A DNA stretch of 64,000 bases from Siphonodentalium dalli (taxonomy: Eukaryota > Mollusca > Scaphopoda > Gadilida > Siphonodentaliidae). Positions 45,271 to 56,912 of the stretch are shown here, in pieces. The notes beneath the pieces are model-generated. The model saw nothing but the letters and a program-made list of their open reading frames with translations. It made no database searches and had not been told where the DNA came from. The stretch's first letter is position 1. Each line of letters opens with the position of its first letter. The position numbers and the translations under genes were made by a program. The stretch covers positions 192,727,948 through 192,791,947 of the forward strand of contig CP136064.1 in NCBI GenBank assembly GCA_032622095.1, read 5' to 3'.

Positions 45271-46889
45271 TTAAAGGTGACATGCAACATTTATCATCAT
45301 TTGGTTAAAAATGAATTTAATTGGTTGCCAGTTGGGTCAGCAAAGTTGGGAAAATGTATCCTGCAAACACGGTATGTTATGATGCATCTATCTGCCGATA
45401 TGCGTTGTCAATGTTTCAGACATTTGTTATAAGTTTCTCATTTTAGCGAAAAAGTCATGACTTATCTCCCCATATTTTGAGACATCATGGGTTGAGGTGA
45501 GAGTGTTTGGGGTTGATTTCTCTCAACACATGTCATATTTCTGCAAAAGAGAAGTCAAGTGATAATATATGTATTCTTTTTTGCAATTGTGAAGTGTATC
45601 TTATAATCTAGCTGAATACAGACTATGTGACAAGAGAAAGTCTGGTTGACATATGCCAACGTGCACATTCCCTGAAACTACTGTTCTGTTTTTGAGAAAT
45701 GTCAGAGGTTAAATGTCACTTATCACGGGAATGAACATTAAAAGCTTGTTGATGGAATTCTGTATAAGAAAGCTTGTTCACCTAATAAACTTGTGTTAAT
45801 TAAGATGGCAGTTTTCCAACATATAGGTCTATACATTCCTCAGTAAAATGGTGTTTTCAATGGAACCCCTACCAAAATTGAGATATACTTGCATAATATG
45901 CATTTGCCCGAAATGTTTAGAAATAACGAAAATAAATCATAAAATTTCAAGCCAATTTGATCTTTGTTTACACAAAATTGGTATTATAATATTTTATATA
46001 TTCCTGCACAAAATCTGTTGAAACAAAAAGTGTTTCAAATGATTGGCAAACAGTTTGAGTCTAGGCTTTGAAGTAGCCGCCAATCATTCAACGTGAAATG
46101 AAAAGAGACGATGTACATGTGGCAATGTAGTATTTCCAGGGTGCACACATTTAATCCTCAATTGTATTGTCACTGTGTGTGTTTCTAAAATTGCTGCAAA
46201 ACACCTTGCTTTTAACAGTGCACAAATCTTAGTAAATACACACACTAAATTGACCACATGTGCAAGGGCAGATTACTGCTAATAAAATGGACGACCGCTA
46301 TGATTATCGGTAGATGACCCTCCTATTGTACTGGCGGACGTAGCTTTTACTGATATAAAACCATGGAGACAGTCGTGGGTGGACCGCTGATTTTACCGAT
46401 GGGAGCAGTAAAGGCCAAAATAAGCAATAGTTCTGTTTTACAATTTTATTTTATTTTGCGGCTGTAGGCCTATTGTGCCATCGTTACGATTATGCTACAT
46501 GTGAAATCGTATTCCTTGAACTAGGATAGATTCTCATCTCAATGAATAGTTACGTAGTTAGGCTCGTCTGCAACATATAACTTGCATGTATACATAATAA
46601 CTCTATTACATCTGAACAGAAGCTAATGGTACAGTGTATAACAAGGCACTCATTTCTGGACACCATTACTGTCAATTCATGACATCACCATTTATGAGGA
46701 GATAAGTCATGACATTTTGTCTTGGCACAAATTTGGCGTAACGTCGATTTCTCAGCTTCCCATCTGTCTAGAGACTTTGTGTTTTCACTGTTTGGGATCA
46801 AGGCATGGCACATTCATGGCATGTTCATGGCACATTGATAAGAAGGGCATAGATCTAAAAAAAAATTACCTGTTGCATGTCACCTTTAA
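45271..46889. mobile_element. Kolobok/T2-like TTAA element, non-autonomous
   Basis: TTAA duplication at 45271-45274 and 46886-46889. The ends AGGTGACATGCAACA and TGTTGCATGTCACCT are perfect inverted repeats, with further inverted similarity inside ('gtcatgacttatctcccca' versus 'gaggagataagtcatgac'). TTAA plus an AGG-start end is the pattern of Kolobok (T2) elements. The 1.6 kb body has no transposase. A frame overlapping the left end (45055-45432) is not supported. Confidence 0.65.
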
Positions 46890-47966
46890 AGATACGGGTG
46901 GCTTACCCTGAGGGTATAACTGTTAAAATAGTCACATCCACTAAAACTGCCATTAATAGAAAGATATTATGTAATAGACAGATGTTGTTCTTATATCAAT
47001 CATAAATATCGCATAGATTGCATGTTATTGTCACGTTTGTACCCTTGGTTATGTAAACAAACATAAAAAAAAGTTACGTTACGATTGTTTATTGACAAAC
47101 TCTCGGAAATACCGTATCGTCCAATGAAAACGTTCCATTGCACTGTGGAATGCGTAGATAATATTATTGGCGCAATAAAATCACATCAAATTGTATTTTA
47201 ATTGACCCATTCTACCTGTTGTCAGTTCAAAATCAAGCTAATCCACGTTAATTCAAGAGATGAATATTTTTCAATCCAGTTAGTATTTCTCCTAACCTAT
47301 ATATGGTCATAATTACAAAATAAGGATTATTACAATGAATCGTATTGTGAGTTGTAAGTTGTAAGCGCACCAAATTAGGGGTAAAGCGTTCAAATCTAAT
47401 TAAGGAAATGGCTCAATATCGTGACTAATCTTATAAACAATCCACTGCGTTTTTTTTTAGAAACTAAACAACAGTCGACCTGTATTTTCTCGGACACAAA
47501 ACGTGTTTTGTGAATAATATCACATTCATATCATCATTATGCTATACTATTAATATATTCTTGAGGAAATTATCATAATTTGATCTTATTATTTCTAAAT
47601 TATAACCGACAACAAAGGCCGCCCATTCCTTTAATGTGTTCTTCTGTCTGTTGTCTGTGTGTATTGTCAAAACATCCCTACAAATGAGAAATGGACCATT
47701 CTAGTGTAAGTTTTTCAGAGGTAGAGGAGCATTGATGCGAGTGGCATTGTTTGTTAGAGGGCCATTGATAAGTTGACTTGTCCTGATCCCTTAGCCAGGG
47801 ATTCCACTAAAGTTATGGGGAAATGGGAATATCTACTAGTATTAGTAAACCAGTTTAAAAACCCAAATTCTGAACGTCTATGGTAATGTAGTTAAATAAG
47901 TCAAGGAATCGTAATTGTGTTTTATTTTTAACAAATTTAAGGGTTGAGTAGCAGTGTTGGCACTTA
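46890..47966. other. unassigned non-coding sequence
   Basis: AT-rich. A T-tract acceptor-like site at 47460 is followed only by quickly closed frames. Confidence 0.45.
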
Positions 47967-48790
47967 TGGGAGGCCCTTTTCACATTTATTATTTATTTAC
48001 CTTTAATCGCAAATATTTGCGCTTAAGCGTATATCATTTGCGCTTAAGCGCAAATAAAAATTCATATGCATTGATCCCCCCTGAATTAATTTTAAATGGC
48101 ACAGGCCTAAACACATCACTAAGGTCTATATAGGCCCACCATATGAGGGAAGCAATCCCCCAGTAACCGCAAGATCCATTTTATGACCATTGAAATGGTA
48201 TAGATCTGTGCAGGACATGTCTCTTTTATAAAATATACTAGATCTCTGGGATGGAGACACAAATTCTTGGGGACAGGGATGCTGATAATATGAAAATTGG
48301 GGTTTTTCCCCTATTTCAAGTCAATAAGTACACCATATGAGTGAGGCAAGCCACCAGTAACCCCTAATTCCCTATTTATGGCCATGGAAATGGTATATAT
48401 CTGTGCAGGAGATGTCCCTTTAATAAAATATACTAGAGCTCTGGGAGTGAGGCACCAATTCTTGGGACACCAGGGACAGGAGATGCTGATATGCATATGG
48501 AAATATGTTTTTTCTTCAACATTCGAGTCTGCATGGGGCTACTACTATGGGCCCATGATAAAATACTATGAGATGGACTCAATCATTCACAATCAGAGGG
48601 AAGTAAGGACTTAAGCGCAAATAAATTGATAGACACATATTTGCGCTAAAGCGCAAATGATATGCGCTTAAGCATAAATGATTTGCGCTAAAGTGCAAAT
48701 GATTTGTGCTTAAGCGCAAATGATTTAAACTTAAGCTAATATATTTGCACTTAAGCGCAAATAAATAATAAATGTGAAAAGGGCCTCCCA
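47967..48790. mobile_element. TIR element with TTTGCGCTTAAGCGC palindromes
   Basis: The ends TGGGAGGCCCTTTTCACATT and ATTATTTATT are mirrored by AATAAATAATAAATGTGAAA and AGGGCCTCCCA. Inside each end lie multiple copies of the palindromic word TTTGCGCTTAAGCGCAAAT (48015-48056 and 48611-48770). The centre holds two about 195 bp direct units ('aaatggtatagatctgtgca', 'ataaaatatactaga'). GGCACT occurs just outside both ends, a possible short TSD. It is non-coding. Confidence 0.65.
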
Positions 48791-49479
48791 CAGGCACTTG
48801 GCACATTGACATCATAGGTATTTTAAATTGCAACAAAAGTTAAATTTGCGGGTAAAATAAGTGTACATGTACTGACAATATTTTGTACTCCCACCAACAA
48901 TGGTAGAGGAAACTCTTGAAATTCGCAATTTAATACCATGTCCGACTTCACTACATTCATGAGAACATTTTAATACCATGAGACTTTCCTGATCAACCTT
49001 CAGTGACTGACATCTGGACATGGTCTATATAATCATAAAACAGAACAGTGATGACCACGTAATCACGACGTAACCAGACAGTATCAACCACTTGGCTTTT
49101 AGCAATGCCCACTTTGATATCTTTCAGAATATTAAAGGCAAAAATTGTAAATGTGTATAGCCCCAAAGAGAATTCTCTCGCACAATGTTTCATTTATAGT
49201 TATCAGAATTAATTGGTAAATAAAATTGTTTTCGTTTATCATTCTCTGTTGGATTTATTTAGTGGCAGATACAAAGGTGATGTAGGTATTAATCTGTGGA
49301 TTGGGGGAATATGTTGGAGGGGAAATGGGGCTTCGGGAAAGGGATCTTAGAAGTGACCCGCTGCCCCTCTAGCGAAACACTGCCTTAGCATTATATATTT
49401 TGCTAATAAAACTTTTAGAACTGAAAGGGAGAATCCATTAACCATTTCATGAAGGGAGCTGCGCTGGTGCAGCATTAAA
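48791..49479. other. unassigned non-coding sequence
   Basis: Short frames at 48812-49193 on the minus strand show no family motif. A fragment of M4 lies near 49395-49440. Confidence 0.4.
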
Positions 49480-49655
49480 GATCATGTGCCAATGCATTCT
49501 CTTTAATATGCATGTCTCCCATAGGGAGCCTTCCAGATATAAGAGAATGCACTGGCTTCCAAGGTAAAGGTAAATATTATTAGGCCAATTCAGTCTTATA
49601 TATGCGACGCTCCCTTTGGGAGACTTGCATATTTAAGAGAATTCATTGGTGCAGG
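49480..49655. repeat. diverged M5 double hairpin
   Basis: GCCAATGCATTCTCTTTAAT...ATAAGAGAATGCACTGGC and GGCCAATTCAGTCTTATATA...TTAAGAGAATTCATTGGTG reproduce the two hairpins of family M5. The centres differ (CTCCCATAGGGAG and CTCCCTTTGGGAG instead of CGACCATAGGTCG). It is an older relative. Confidence 0.75.
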
Positions 49656-50076
49656 GTTTTCTAAAATTTTCCGGAAGCACCAGTCATGGAAGTGCTAACC
49701 ATTTCTTTACTTCTCATTGCATAGGAGTTCCCTTAGGAAATGCACAGGTAATAAGTTTTACAAACTCCTAGTTGCTTGTTACTTGCACCAGTCTATGATG
49801 GTTATGTTTTCAGTCTGTCCGGATCTTTGTTCGGATGCTCAAATGTTTATCTGTCCTTCCACACTTCTGGTACATAATTCTGGAAGTACAGAATGTAAAG
49901 AATGCTCATGCACTATTATAAATATGAAATTGGTGCACAAATTATATTGTTTAATCCACATATATACTTAATTTGCATTTCTATCAGGTATGTTTGGTAT
50001 TATATCTTTCAAATTAGAAAAAATATTTAAATAATACTTCTTGGAAACCAGTAAAGGCGTCATGACATCACGATGC
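49656..50076. other. unassigned non-coding sequence
   Basis: Includes an M4-like phrase 'agttcccttaggaaatg' at 49728. The last 8 bp are the TSD of the next element. Confidence 0.4.
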
Positions 50077-51243
50077 TAGGGCCCGATGAAGCTTCGAGAT
50101 TCGATTCGATTTAGAATCTTACGTTCCGATTCGATTCGATTCGAAAGCGGTCGTGTGATTCGGTACATTTCAAATCTTTGTATACAAGTCCTTTATCACC
50201 GGGAATAGACTGCATTATATATACAATCTGGCACCTCCGTGGTCCGATGTGTATAGTTGAGTTGTCCAATAGCCCACTGCTCATATATATATTGGCCTAC
50301 CAGTCCCAGCGCTGGTTACTCGTGTCAGGTCGGTGGGTTACTCGTGCAACCTGCTGGTATGTCTGTGATGGTTCGCGTGTTCATCACGGTTGTACCCTAA
50401 TCGTAGCGCACATGGGTTTCCTCCACCACATAAAACCAGCAATGTCGCGATTTTGCATGGCCCCATCTGCGGAAGCGAGTGAATTTCTTGTGGGACATAT
50501 TTGTATGTCGGTATTTGACATTCTTACCAGAAAAGCCTATATTGCGTTACTCAACTCAATCAAATAATATATTTTTTAAATTTAAAACTTAACACGATAT
50601 AAATATATTAAACTAGCCGATGAGCCCGACGTTGTCCGGGCTCTACCCAGCCCGACGATTTCAAGTCGATAGCTCTACCCGTTTCCGAGATCTGGTCTGT
50701 GCATGCGCGAAGCTGGCGTCGCACGGGCTCGGCGACCTGATAAAATTTGTATCTGGGGCAAGATACATTCACATACCAAATTTCAAGTCGATAGCTCCAC
50801 CCGTTTCTGAGATCTCGTCTGCGCATGCGCGAAGCTGGCGTCGCACGGGCTCGGCGACCCGATAAAATTCGTATCCAGGGCAAGATACATTCACATACCA
50901 AATTTCAAGTCGATAGCTCCACCCGTTTCCGAGATCTTGTCTGCGCATGCGCGAAGCTGGCGTTGCACGGGCTCGGCGACCCGATAAAATTTGTATCCGG
51001 GGCAAGATACATTCACATAGCAAATTTCAAGTCGATAGCTCCACCCGTTTCCGAGATCTCGTCTGCGCATGCGCATCTGACATTTGCCCCCATATTTGCT
51101 CGTACATCCCACTCATCGGTACCGCAAATCTACTAAAGTGTTTGAAAAAGATTCAATTCGAGATTCGATTCGATTTCGAATCATTATCATGATTCGATTC
51201 GAGATTCGATTCGATGTTGATATTGCCGATTCGTCAGGCCCTA
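50077..51243. mobile_element. hAT element with intact TSD and nested tandem array
   Basis: An exact 8 bp duplication CACGATGC flanks it (50069-50076 and 51244-51251). The ends TAGGGCCCGATGAA and TTCGTCAGGCCCTA are inverted repeats, followed inward by GATTCGATTCGATT-rich sequence on both sides. The TAGGG end and 8 bp TSD are diagnostic of hAT. There is no transposase. The interior contains the Helitron-like array at 50613-51110. Confidence 0.88.
50613..51110 (-). repeat. 122 bp tandem array with Helitron-type 3' end
   Basis: 'tttcaagtcgatagctc' recurs at 50659, 50781, 50903 and 51025, an exact 122 bp period. The units hold 'gcgcatgcgcgaagctggcg' and 'gataaaatttgtatccgggg'. On the minus strand the array terminates GAGCCCGGACAACGTCGGGC, then TCATCGGCTAGT: a 7 bp-stem hairpin (GAGCCCG/CGGGCTC) eight bases or so before CTAG-T, a Helitron 3' signature. 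Non-autonomous Helitron/Helentron relatives with tandem cores are known in bivalves (pearl/CvA type). Frames on both strands are unit artefacts. Confidence 0.75.
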
Positions 51244-51251
51244 CACGATGC

Positions 51252-52380
51252 ACATCATGACATCACAACCTCCATCCGCAAAACTCCAGACAGGAATGCC
51301 TTGATGGCCAGACAGCTGAGACTCGTATTAAATGAGCAGTCTAAATGACTCATCTGCTAACAGCTTTGTGTTTTATTATATTTATTTATTATAAATAGAA
51401 ATACACCCTGCAAGAAAAATAAGTGGGGCAATAATACTGCCCATTAGAAGCTCATTTTATGTATCTTGAAACTGAGTTAAGATCGCATCTTAAAGATGCT
51501 TGCGGAATTTTTTTTTTTTTTTTTTTAGAGACAGTGACCTGCGAACATAATTCTGGAAACTTTCTTCTATGTTCAAGACATTTCCGAAAGACGCAGCTGA
51601 AAGATGCATATAAATCATGCCCGCACACACAGTCCAGAGCAGGGTTCTGTTGAAACACAATGGATTATTAAAATGCCTTATTAATTAACTCGGACAACAA
51701 TCTTTTTCATTCTCAACACAATAGACATTGTTTTATGATATCCTTCTAGGGATACATGATATTTACCCCATAGAACTTTTATGTTCCCGAAGATCGGAGA
51801 TCAGTCGCTAAGGGCATGTGCACATTGACACGTTGTTAATCAAAGACCAGACAATGACAGCCAATTCTAGTCAAACTAGTAATTTAACCCAATTGGTACA
51901 TATAATTACATCATCAGCATCCGATTGCCTTCAAACCCGTAATATGAGCAACGTTTATATTTTTTCTATAAATATGTCAATGCGTATGATATTAAGACCG
52001 CAAGACCATCAGTTGTGCAAGAGAGCAACTGGAAATAATAGGGATTTTCTGTCCATACACACAATATCTCAGCGATGCATGAACTGAAATTTGATATGTA
52101 TATTTGCTACTGGTCTTTCAAAAGAGGCGTGGTTCAAGCTGTTGTTGGCAAAACACCACAAACATGCCAAACTTGTGATAGGCGCAAATATAGGCAGCTC
52201 CAGTGAGTGCATTCTAGTTTAACTGATTATCTGAATGCTTCCCACCAATGAATAGGAATCTTTCTGCTCTTGTTTTATCTGTTTGTCTGTATGTCGTTTG
52301 CTTATATTTCCTGAACATCTCTCCAGATGAATAATAGACAATTCAAATGAAAACTTTTAGAACTTAAAGTGAGAATCTAT
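51252..52380. other. unassigned sequence
   Basis: A T22 tract followed by AG at about 51527 precedes a frame to 51653 (TVTCEHNSGNFLLCSRHF region). The tract is more likely a homopolymer than a splice signal. An M4 fragment lies at 52250-52390. Confidence 0.35.
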
Positions 52381-53105
52381 TAAGAAATCAAGGGTGAACA
52401 AACTCTATCAAAAAGTACACATATACCATGCACTAGTAACAGGTCATTGCATGCTCAGAAGATGCCTTTCACTGAGACGATTTCAGTGAATGCAGACATG
52501 TGAATGCAAACATCTAGGTGATAACATGTATTGTCATGAAGTGCTTTATTCTCTTTTAAACATTGTAGCTGATAGGGCCTAAGACATTTCCTGAAGAAAA
52601 ACGCATGCTATCAGCAAGTGTGTCAATCAACTACTCGTGTCACCTTTCTTGAAAAAACAAACGAGAATGATTTCGCCAACGAAAGAATGGCATTGTGTGC
52701 TGGTAATTTTGATATATTTTTTTTATTGAAATACCTGCGTTGAGCAAGTTTTGTCGAATTGAGCCGCAAAGAGTGTGTTTCAAATCACTTTAACTCTTAC
52801 TTTACTTTTCTTTAAATGTCATTTCAGTGGTTAATTCTATTAATAAACAAGGGTGAACGAACTCTTATCAATAAGTACACGTAAACCATGCACAAGTAAC
52901 AGGTCATTGCATTCTCCATAATATATCCTTTTTACTGAGACGATTGCAAGATATGAATGTCACAGTGAACGCAAACATCTGGTTGATAACATACATTGTC
53001 ATGAAGTGCTTTATTTTCTTTTAAAAATTGTAGCTGATATGGCCTAAGACATTTCCCGAAGAACAATGCACACTATCAGCAAGTCATGTCACCTTTCTTC
53101 GCCTT
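52381..53105. repeat. direct duplication of about 250 bp, two copies 470 bp apart
   Basis: 52388-52632 and 52850-53102 share 'agtaacaggtcattgcat', 'attgtcatgaagtgctttat' and 'ggcctaagacatttcc' with roughly 15 percent divergence. Neither copy codes. This is an old local duplication or two insertions of one repeat. Confidence 0.7.
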
Positions 53106-53774
53106 TGATCAGGTCTGTTTTCTAGTAAAAGTATTTGGTTTTGGATCCACTGACTTCATAAATCAATCAAGTGGAAACAAAATCTTATTGAATGTTTTTT
53201 TCCGCTTACTGTGAGTCTTTTGGAATGTGTGACAAATAAGTGGAGTGGACTATCCTTCAGATATAAGCTGATTATAGGAAACTAAACACATTATGGATTC
53301 CCGTTCATTCATTTGTAGGGCCCTGAAAATCTGTTTTTGGCTGCCTCTCTGAATTTGTGTTTGCTGTACAGCATTGTTGGTTTTGTGAACTTGCAGTATA
53401 TAACAACCATTCGGGTATTCTGCATTCTAACATTACCGGTAAGCAGCAATAATTTTAGTAAATTTTTGTTTTTGTTTTGACAATTATAAAAAATAACATT
53501 CCAGGTCGGCCCAATTTCAGCAGGTCGGTCGGCAACCGGAAACAGAGATGTGTTTTTTTTGTTGGCCTTACTCAACTCGAGAGGCTTTCAGGAAAAATAA
53601 GTATATGACAGATAATACAAATGCAGAAGGAGTCCGATTTTAATATTGGAGTCCAAGCTCAGATTGTTATATGAACATTTCTTACTACTCATCTATTGGT
53701 ATTTAGTAAAGAATGGGTTAAACATGATATTCTTTCCCCAAATAAATCTGTTAAGTAATAAAATTCTACACATA

Positions 53775-54173
53775 TTAACCCTTTAACCAACAGAACGGCC
53801 CTGTGCCAATGCATTCTCTTATATATGCGAGTCGACCATAGGTCGCCTCGCATATATAAGAGAATGCATTGGCTTAACACATTAAAAATTATAAAATTGT
53901 TAAAGAATGTAAGAAAAAATGGTAAAAAGTGTTAAAAAAAGATTTTTTTTAGGCCAATGCATTCTCTTATATATGCGAGGCGACCTATGGTCGACTCGCA
54001 TATATAAGAGAATGCATTGGCACAGGGCTAACTGTAACTATCACAAAGTGGTCAAGGAGCCGGTTCCAATGATATCCATATTTGTATGGTTCTATTGAGA
54101 CAGACCGAAGATATTTTAGGCTGTTGAAGCTTTATTTGGCCGGTTTTGGCCGGTTTGTTGGGTAAAGGGTTAA
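53775..54173 (+). mobile_element. TTAA-type double-hairpin MITE, family M5, full copy
   Basis: 399 bp between TTAA duplications (53775-53778 and 54170-54173). The ends TTAACCCTTTAACCAACAGA and TTTGTTGGGTAAAGGGTTAA are inverted. Two perfect hairpins of about 67 bp (53806-53874 and 53954-54022, inner GTCGACC/GGTCGCC) are mirror images of each other around an A/T-rich centre. The CCC-type end after TTAA fits piggyBac. It is non-coding. Confidence 0.88.
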
Positions 54174-54662
54174 CACATTCACTGCCAAAAACTAATGGGG
54201 TAATTTCATCCTGTATGCCAATAGTATGCTGATAGTAGTTGATATTTGATGTATGTATGAGTGATGGTTCGAACAATATCGGGTTATATGATGCTGAAAC
54301 ATGTCACAAGTCAACTACGAGATAACTCGCAGTCGGCAGCTGGAACAGAATTTACCAGTGTTTCATCGCTGGTGCCAGCTACAAGTTATCTCATAGGTCA
54401 ATACATTTATATATAAACACTGGTACGTCATCTAAGATATAACAGTTGTAATGTCTATTTACCTATAAGATAACTGGTAGCTGGTACCAGCGATGCACAC
54501 TGGTTAATTCCGTCCTAGGTTCTGGCTATGAGTTATCTCGCAGTATAACACGTTTCTGCATCGTATAACCTGATTTTGGTCGACTAAAATTGTATAAGAC
54601 ATGATAAATTTATATATATATGTACACACTTGAAAACTCATTGCCAGGGAATTCATGGTTAA
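54170..54662. mobile_element. TTAA-bounded palindromic element
   Basis: TTAACACATTCACTGCC at the left is roughly mirrored by TTGCCAGGGAATTCATGGTTAA at the right. Inner arms share 'gataactcgcag', 'ccagcgatg' and 'agctggtaccagc' in inverted order. It shares its left TTAA with the M5 element, implying that one inserted at the edge of the other. Confidence 0.55.
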
Positions 54663-55100
54663 ACAAGCCAAATGTATTGTATACACTTGATGTATAGGAC
54701 TAGCTTGAGTTTCCAAAAGTGCCTTTGGCACTATTTTTTACTCCAAATTATAAGCACGTATTTTCCCAATGTAAAGGTCCCAGGACCCTTTCTGAAAATG
54801 GGTAGAAAAATCCCTGCACCCATCATCCTTCTTTTGTACCTGTGCTACATCTTATACTGTATTTATGTGGATATCCGTTTGGACGATGACTTCTGTGTCT
54901 GCTGTTAAGGTGGCATACTGTTATCAAATAAATAGCTTATTTCACCATTGATAATCATGGCAAACATATCAAAACCTTAACATTCCAGATATAAACAGAT
55001 ATTGGTTTATTGTCTAGGAAAAGATAGTGTTAGAGCAATTTTGTGCAATTGTTTTAAAAATCAGTCTTCCTGGTTTTTTTTTTATATCAAACAGCACATA

Positions 55101-55585
55101 TACAGTAACGTCATAAATAACATACTAAATCCCATAATTCTGCTGTGGTTAACCCTTTACCCAACAAAACGGCCAAAACCGGCCAAATAAAGCTGCAACA
55201 GCCTAAATTATCTTCGGTCTGTCTCAATAAAACCATACAAATATGGATATCATTGGAACCGGCTCCTTGACCACATTGTGATAGTTACAGTTATGCCCTG
55301 TGCCAATGCATTCTCTTATATATGCGAGTCGACCATAGGTCGCCTCGCATATATAAGAGAATGCATTGGCCTAAAAAAAATCTTTTTTTTAACACTTTTT
55401 ACCATTTTTTCTTACATTCTTTAACAATTTTATAATTTTTAATGTGTTAAGCCAATGCATTCTCTTATATATGCGAGGCGACCTATGGTCGACTCGCATA
55501 TATAAGAGAATGCATTGGCACAGGGCCCTTCTGTTGGGTAAAGGGTTAAAGGGTCATATACTTCTATACTTCGGGCATTACTGTA
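55101..55585. mobile_element. family M1 MITE (copy 8) split by a nested insertion
   Basis: TACAGTAACGTCATAAATAA...CATAATTCTGCTGTGG, then the M5 element, then a degraded arm ending CGGGCATTACTGTA. It is an older M1 copy serving as the target site for the TTAA insertion. Confidence 0.7.
55149..55549 (-). mobile_element. TTAA-type double-hairpin MITE, family M5, inverted copy
   Basis: 401 bp, nearly identical to the reverse complement of 53775-54173. TTAA is present at both edges (55149-55152 and 55546-55549). Its left end retains TTAACCCTTTACCCAACAAA. High identity among the three copies implies recent movement. Confidence 0.88.
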
Positions 55586-55694
55586 GTTCAGAAAAGTTGT
55601 TCATTTGCAATTAAAACCAATCAGGGACATCAAGTCTTCCGAATATCCAGCTGCTATGCATGGTTATTATTGTTGCCCAGAATTTTTTTTTCCA

Positions 55695-56100
55695 CCCATT
55701 TAAAATAAATGTTGTATGGATGTTAACTTGAATAGCATTCAACATAATTTTATGAAACTCGGTATTTGGCCTTCATATGAGAAAGTCCCGATCAAGTTTA
55801 AATTTGGATCCTGTCCGGCTATTTCTGGCAGAGTTATGCTCCTTTTCGACTATGAATTTGCTGATTATTTTGTTGTCTGGTGACAAGTCAAGTTTTGATT
55901 ATCCGATAGCTTTCAAATTTAGCATATGGATTAATCACATGAAATTACAGGTCAAGTTTGAATTTGGATTTCTGACAGAGTAATACACCTTTTATGACAT
56001 AGAATTTGCCAATTATTATTCTGGTATCAAATCAAATATGTTAACAACATACACAGTTGGAAGCAAACTTTGATTGAATGATTGTTCCAAGAATAATTTT
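55695..56100 (+). repeat. dispersed repeat R1 (plus copy)
   Basis: Partner of 737-1190, with 'tatgagaaagtcccgatcaa', 'gatagctttcaaatttagca' and 'ttggaagcaaactttgattg'. It is non-coding. Confidence 0.65.
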
Positions 56101-56838
56101 TTTATTAAAAGCTACTGATTGAATAAAGCCACGTCAATCGGGCAACGTTTGACCTTATGGCCTGTTATTCTTTTCACAAATTTAGAAGTCACATGAGCTT
56201 CACCTTAAAATCTTTGTTATCTATAAAACTTCTGCTACGTTTCAGTTGTGTGACAGTGTCATTAGCATGGTGGGAAACTGGCTTCCAAAGGTTTTGATAT
56301 TTGACCCAAGCTATATTCATTCATTCAGATGAACTGTTTTGTGCTGTGTTTGCACCAATTTGACACAACATTCTCGTTCACAACATACTATAGTCAACAC
56401 ATGCGAGTATTGACCCAGGTTCAACTGTGTCATGCTGTCCCTGTTATGTATTTGGTGACAAGCATCGTGTTTGAAATGTGAATCTGTTTGTTCAAACACA
56501 AAAACTACGACTCTTCAAATCCTGGAAATAGCTTGTTCAATGATATTATTTCACATTTACTATCCTTACTTCTAAGTTCTCAAGTGTTTGTTTGAAGAAA
56601 TGAGAGCTGTGGCCTCGTGTGAGTTATAATTTATTTTCATGTTTTATTCGACAGTTTTAGGGTGAACTGTCTTGGTTCTTGATCAACTGTTGTCTTTTAA
56701 CAGTTACTGCCTGCTCCTTCAGAAGCCTGCTCATAATGCAGAAGTTACATATTTCTGAATACACTATATAACTTAATCCAGGCAACACTGAAGTGGTATG
56801 TATTGTTAACAGAGTTTCTTTTTCTGCTTGAATTTCAG
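56101..56838. other. unassigned, possibly intronic
   Basis: An acceptor-like CTGCTACGTTTCAG (ending about 56246) is followed by a short open stretch but no donor. Otherwise featureless. Confidence 0.35.
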
Positions 56839-56912
56839 ATAGCGGACAGGTAGGAAATGTGTGCAATATAAATGGTTATTCAACAATGGATTTTTCCCAA
56901 GATGCTGCGGAG
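56839..56912 (+). CDS. candidate internal exon of an unidentified host gene
   Basis: An excellent acceptor (TTTCTTTTTCTGCTTGAATTTCAG region, ending 56838) and an excellent donor (GCGGAG then GTAAGTCA) enclose 74 nt. Only one frame is open: two leading bases, then SGQVGNVCNINGYSTMDF, SQDAAE, ending on a codon boundary. It fits the one-base overhang of the 44543 candidate and the codon-start of the 62129 candidate. No domain was recognised. The composition suggests a low-complexity or cytoplasmic-tail region, which is inference. Confidence 0.45.

Noticed and set aside
49709-49745. 23-nt micro-exon between TTGCATAG and GTAATAAG
   Set aside because: The core 'agttcccttaggaaatg' is a piece of the M4 MITE family, so the splice-like sites are coincidental.
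50608-51192. Repeat-protein frames on both strands
   Set aside because: The period is 122 bp (not a multiple of three) and the frames are artefacts of the GC-rich array.
51459-51653. Coding frame after a T22 tract
   Set aside because: The apparent acceptor is a homopolymer. Frames are open on both strands and no homology was recognised.
53398-53447. Short exon between CTTGCAG and GTAAGC
   Set aside because: Only about 42 nt, with no matching phase partner, and the surroundings look like a degraded repeat.
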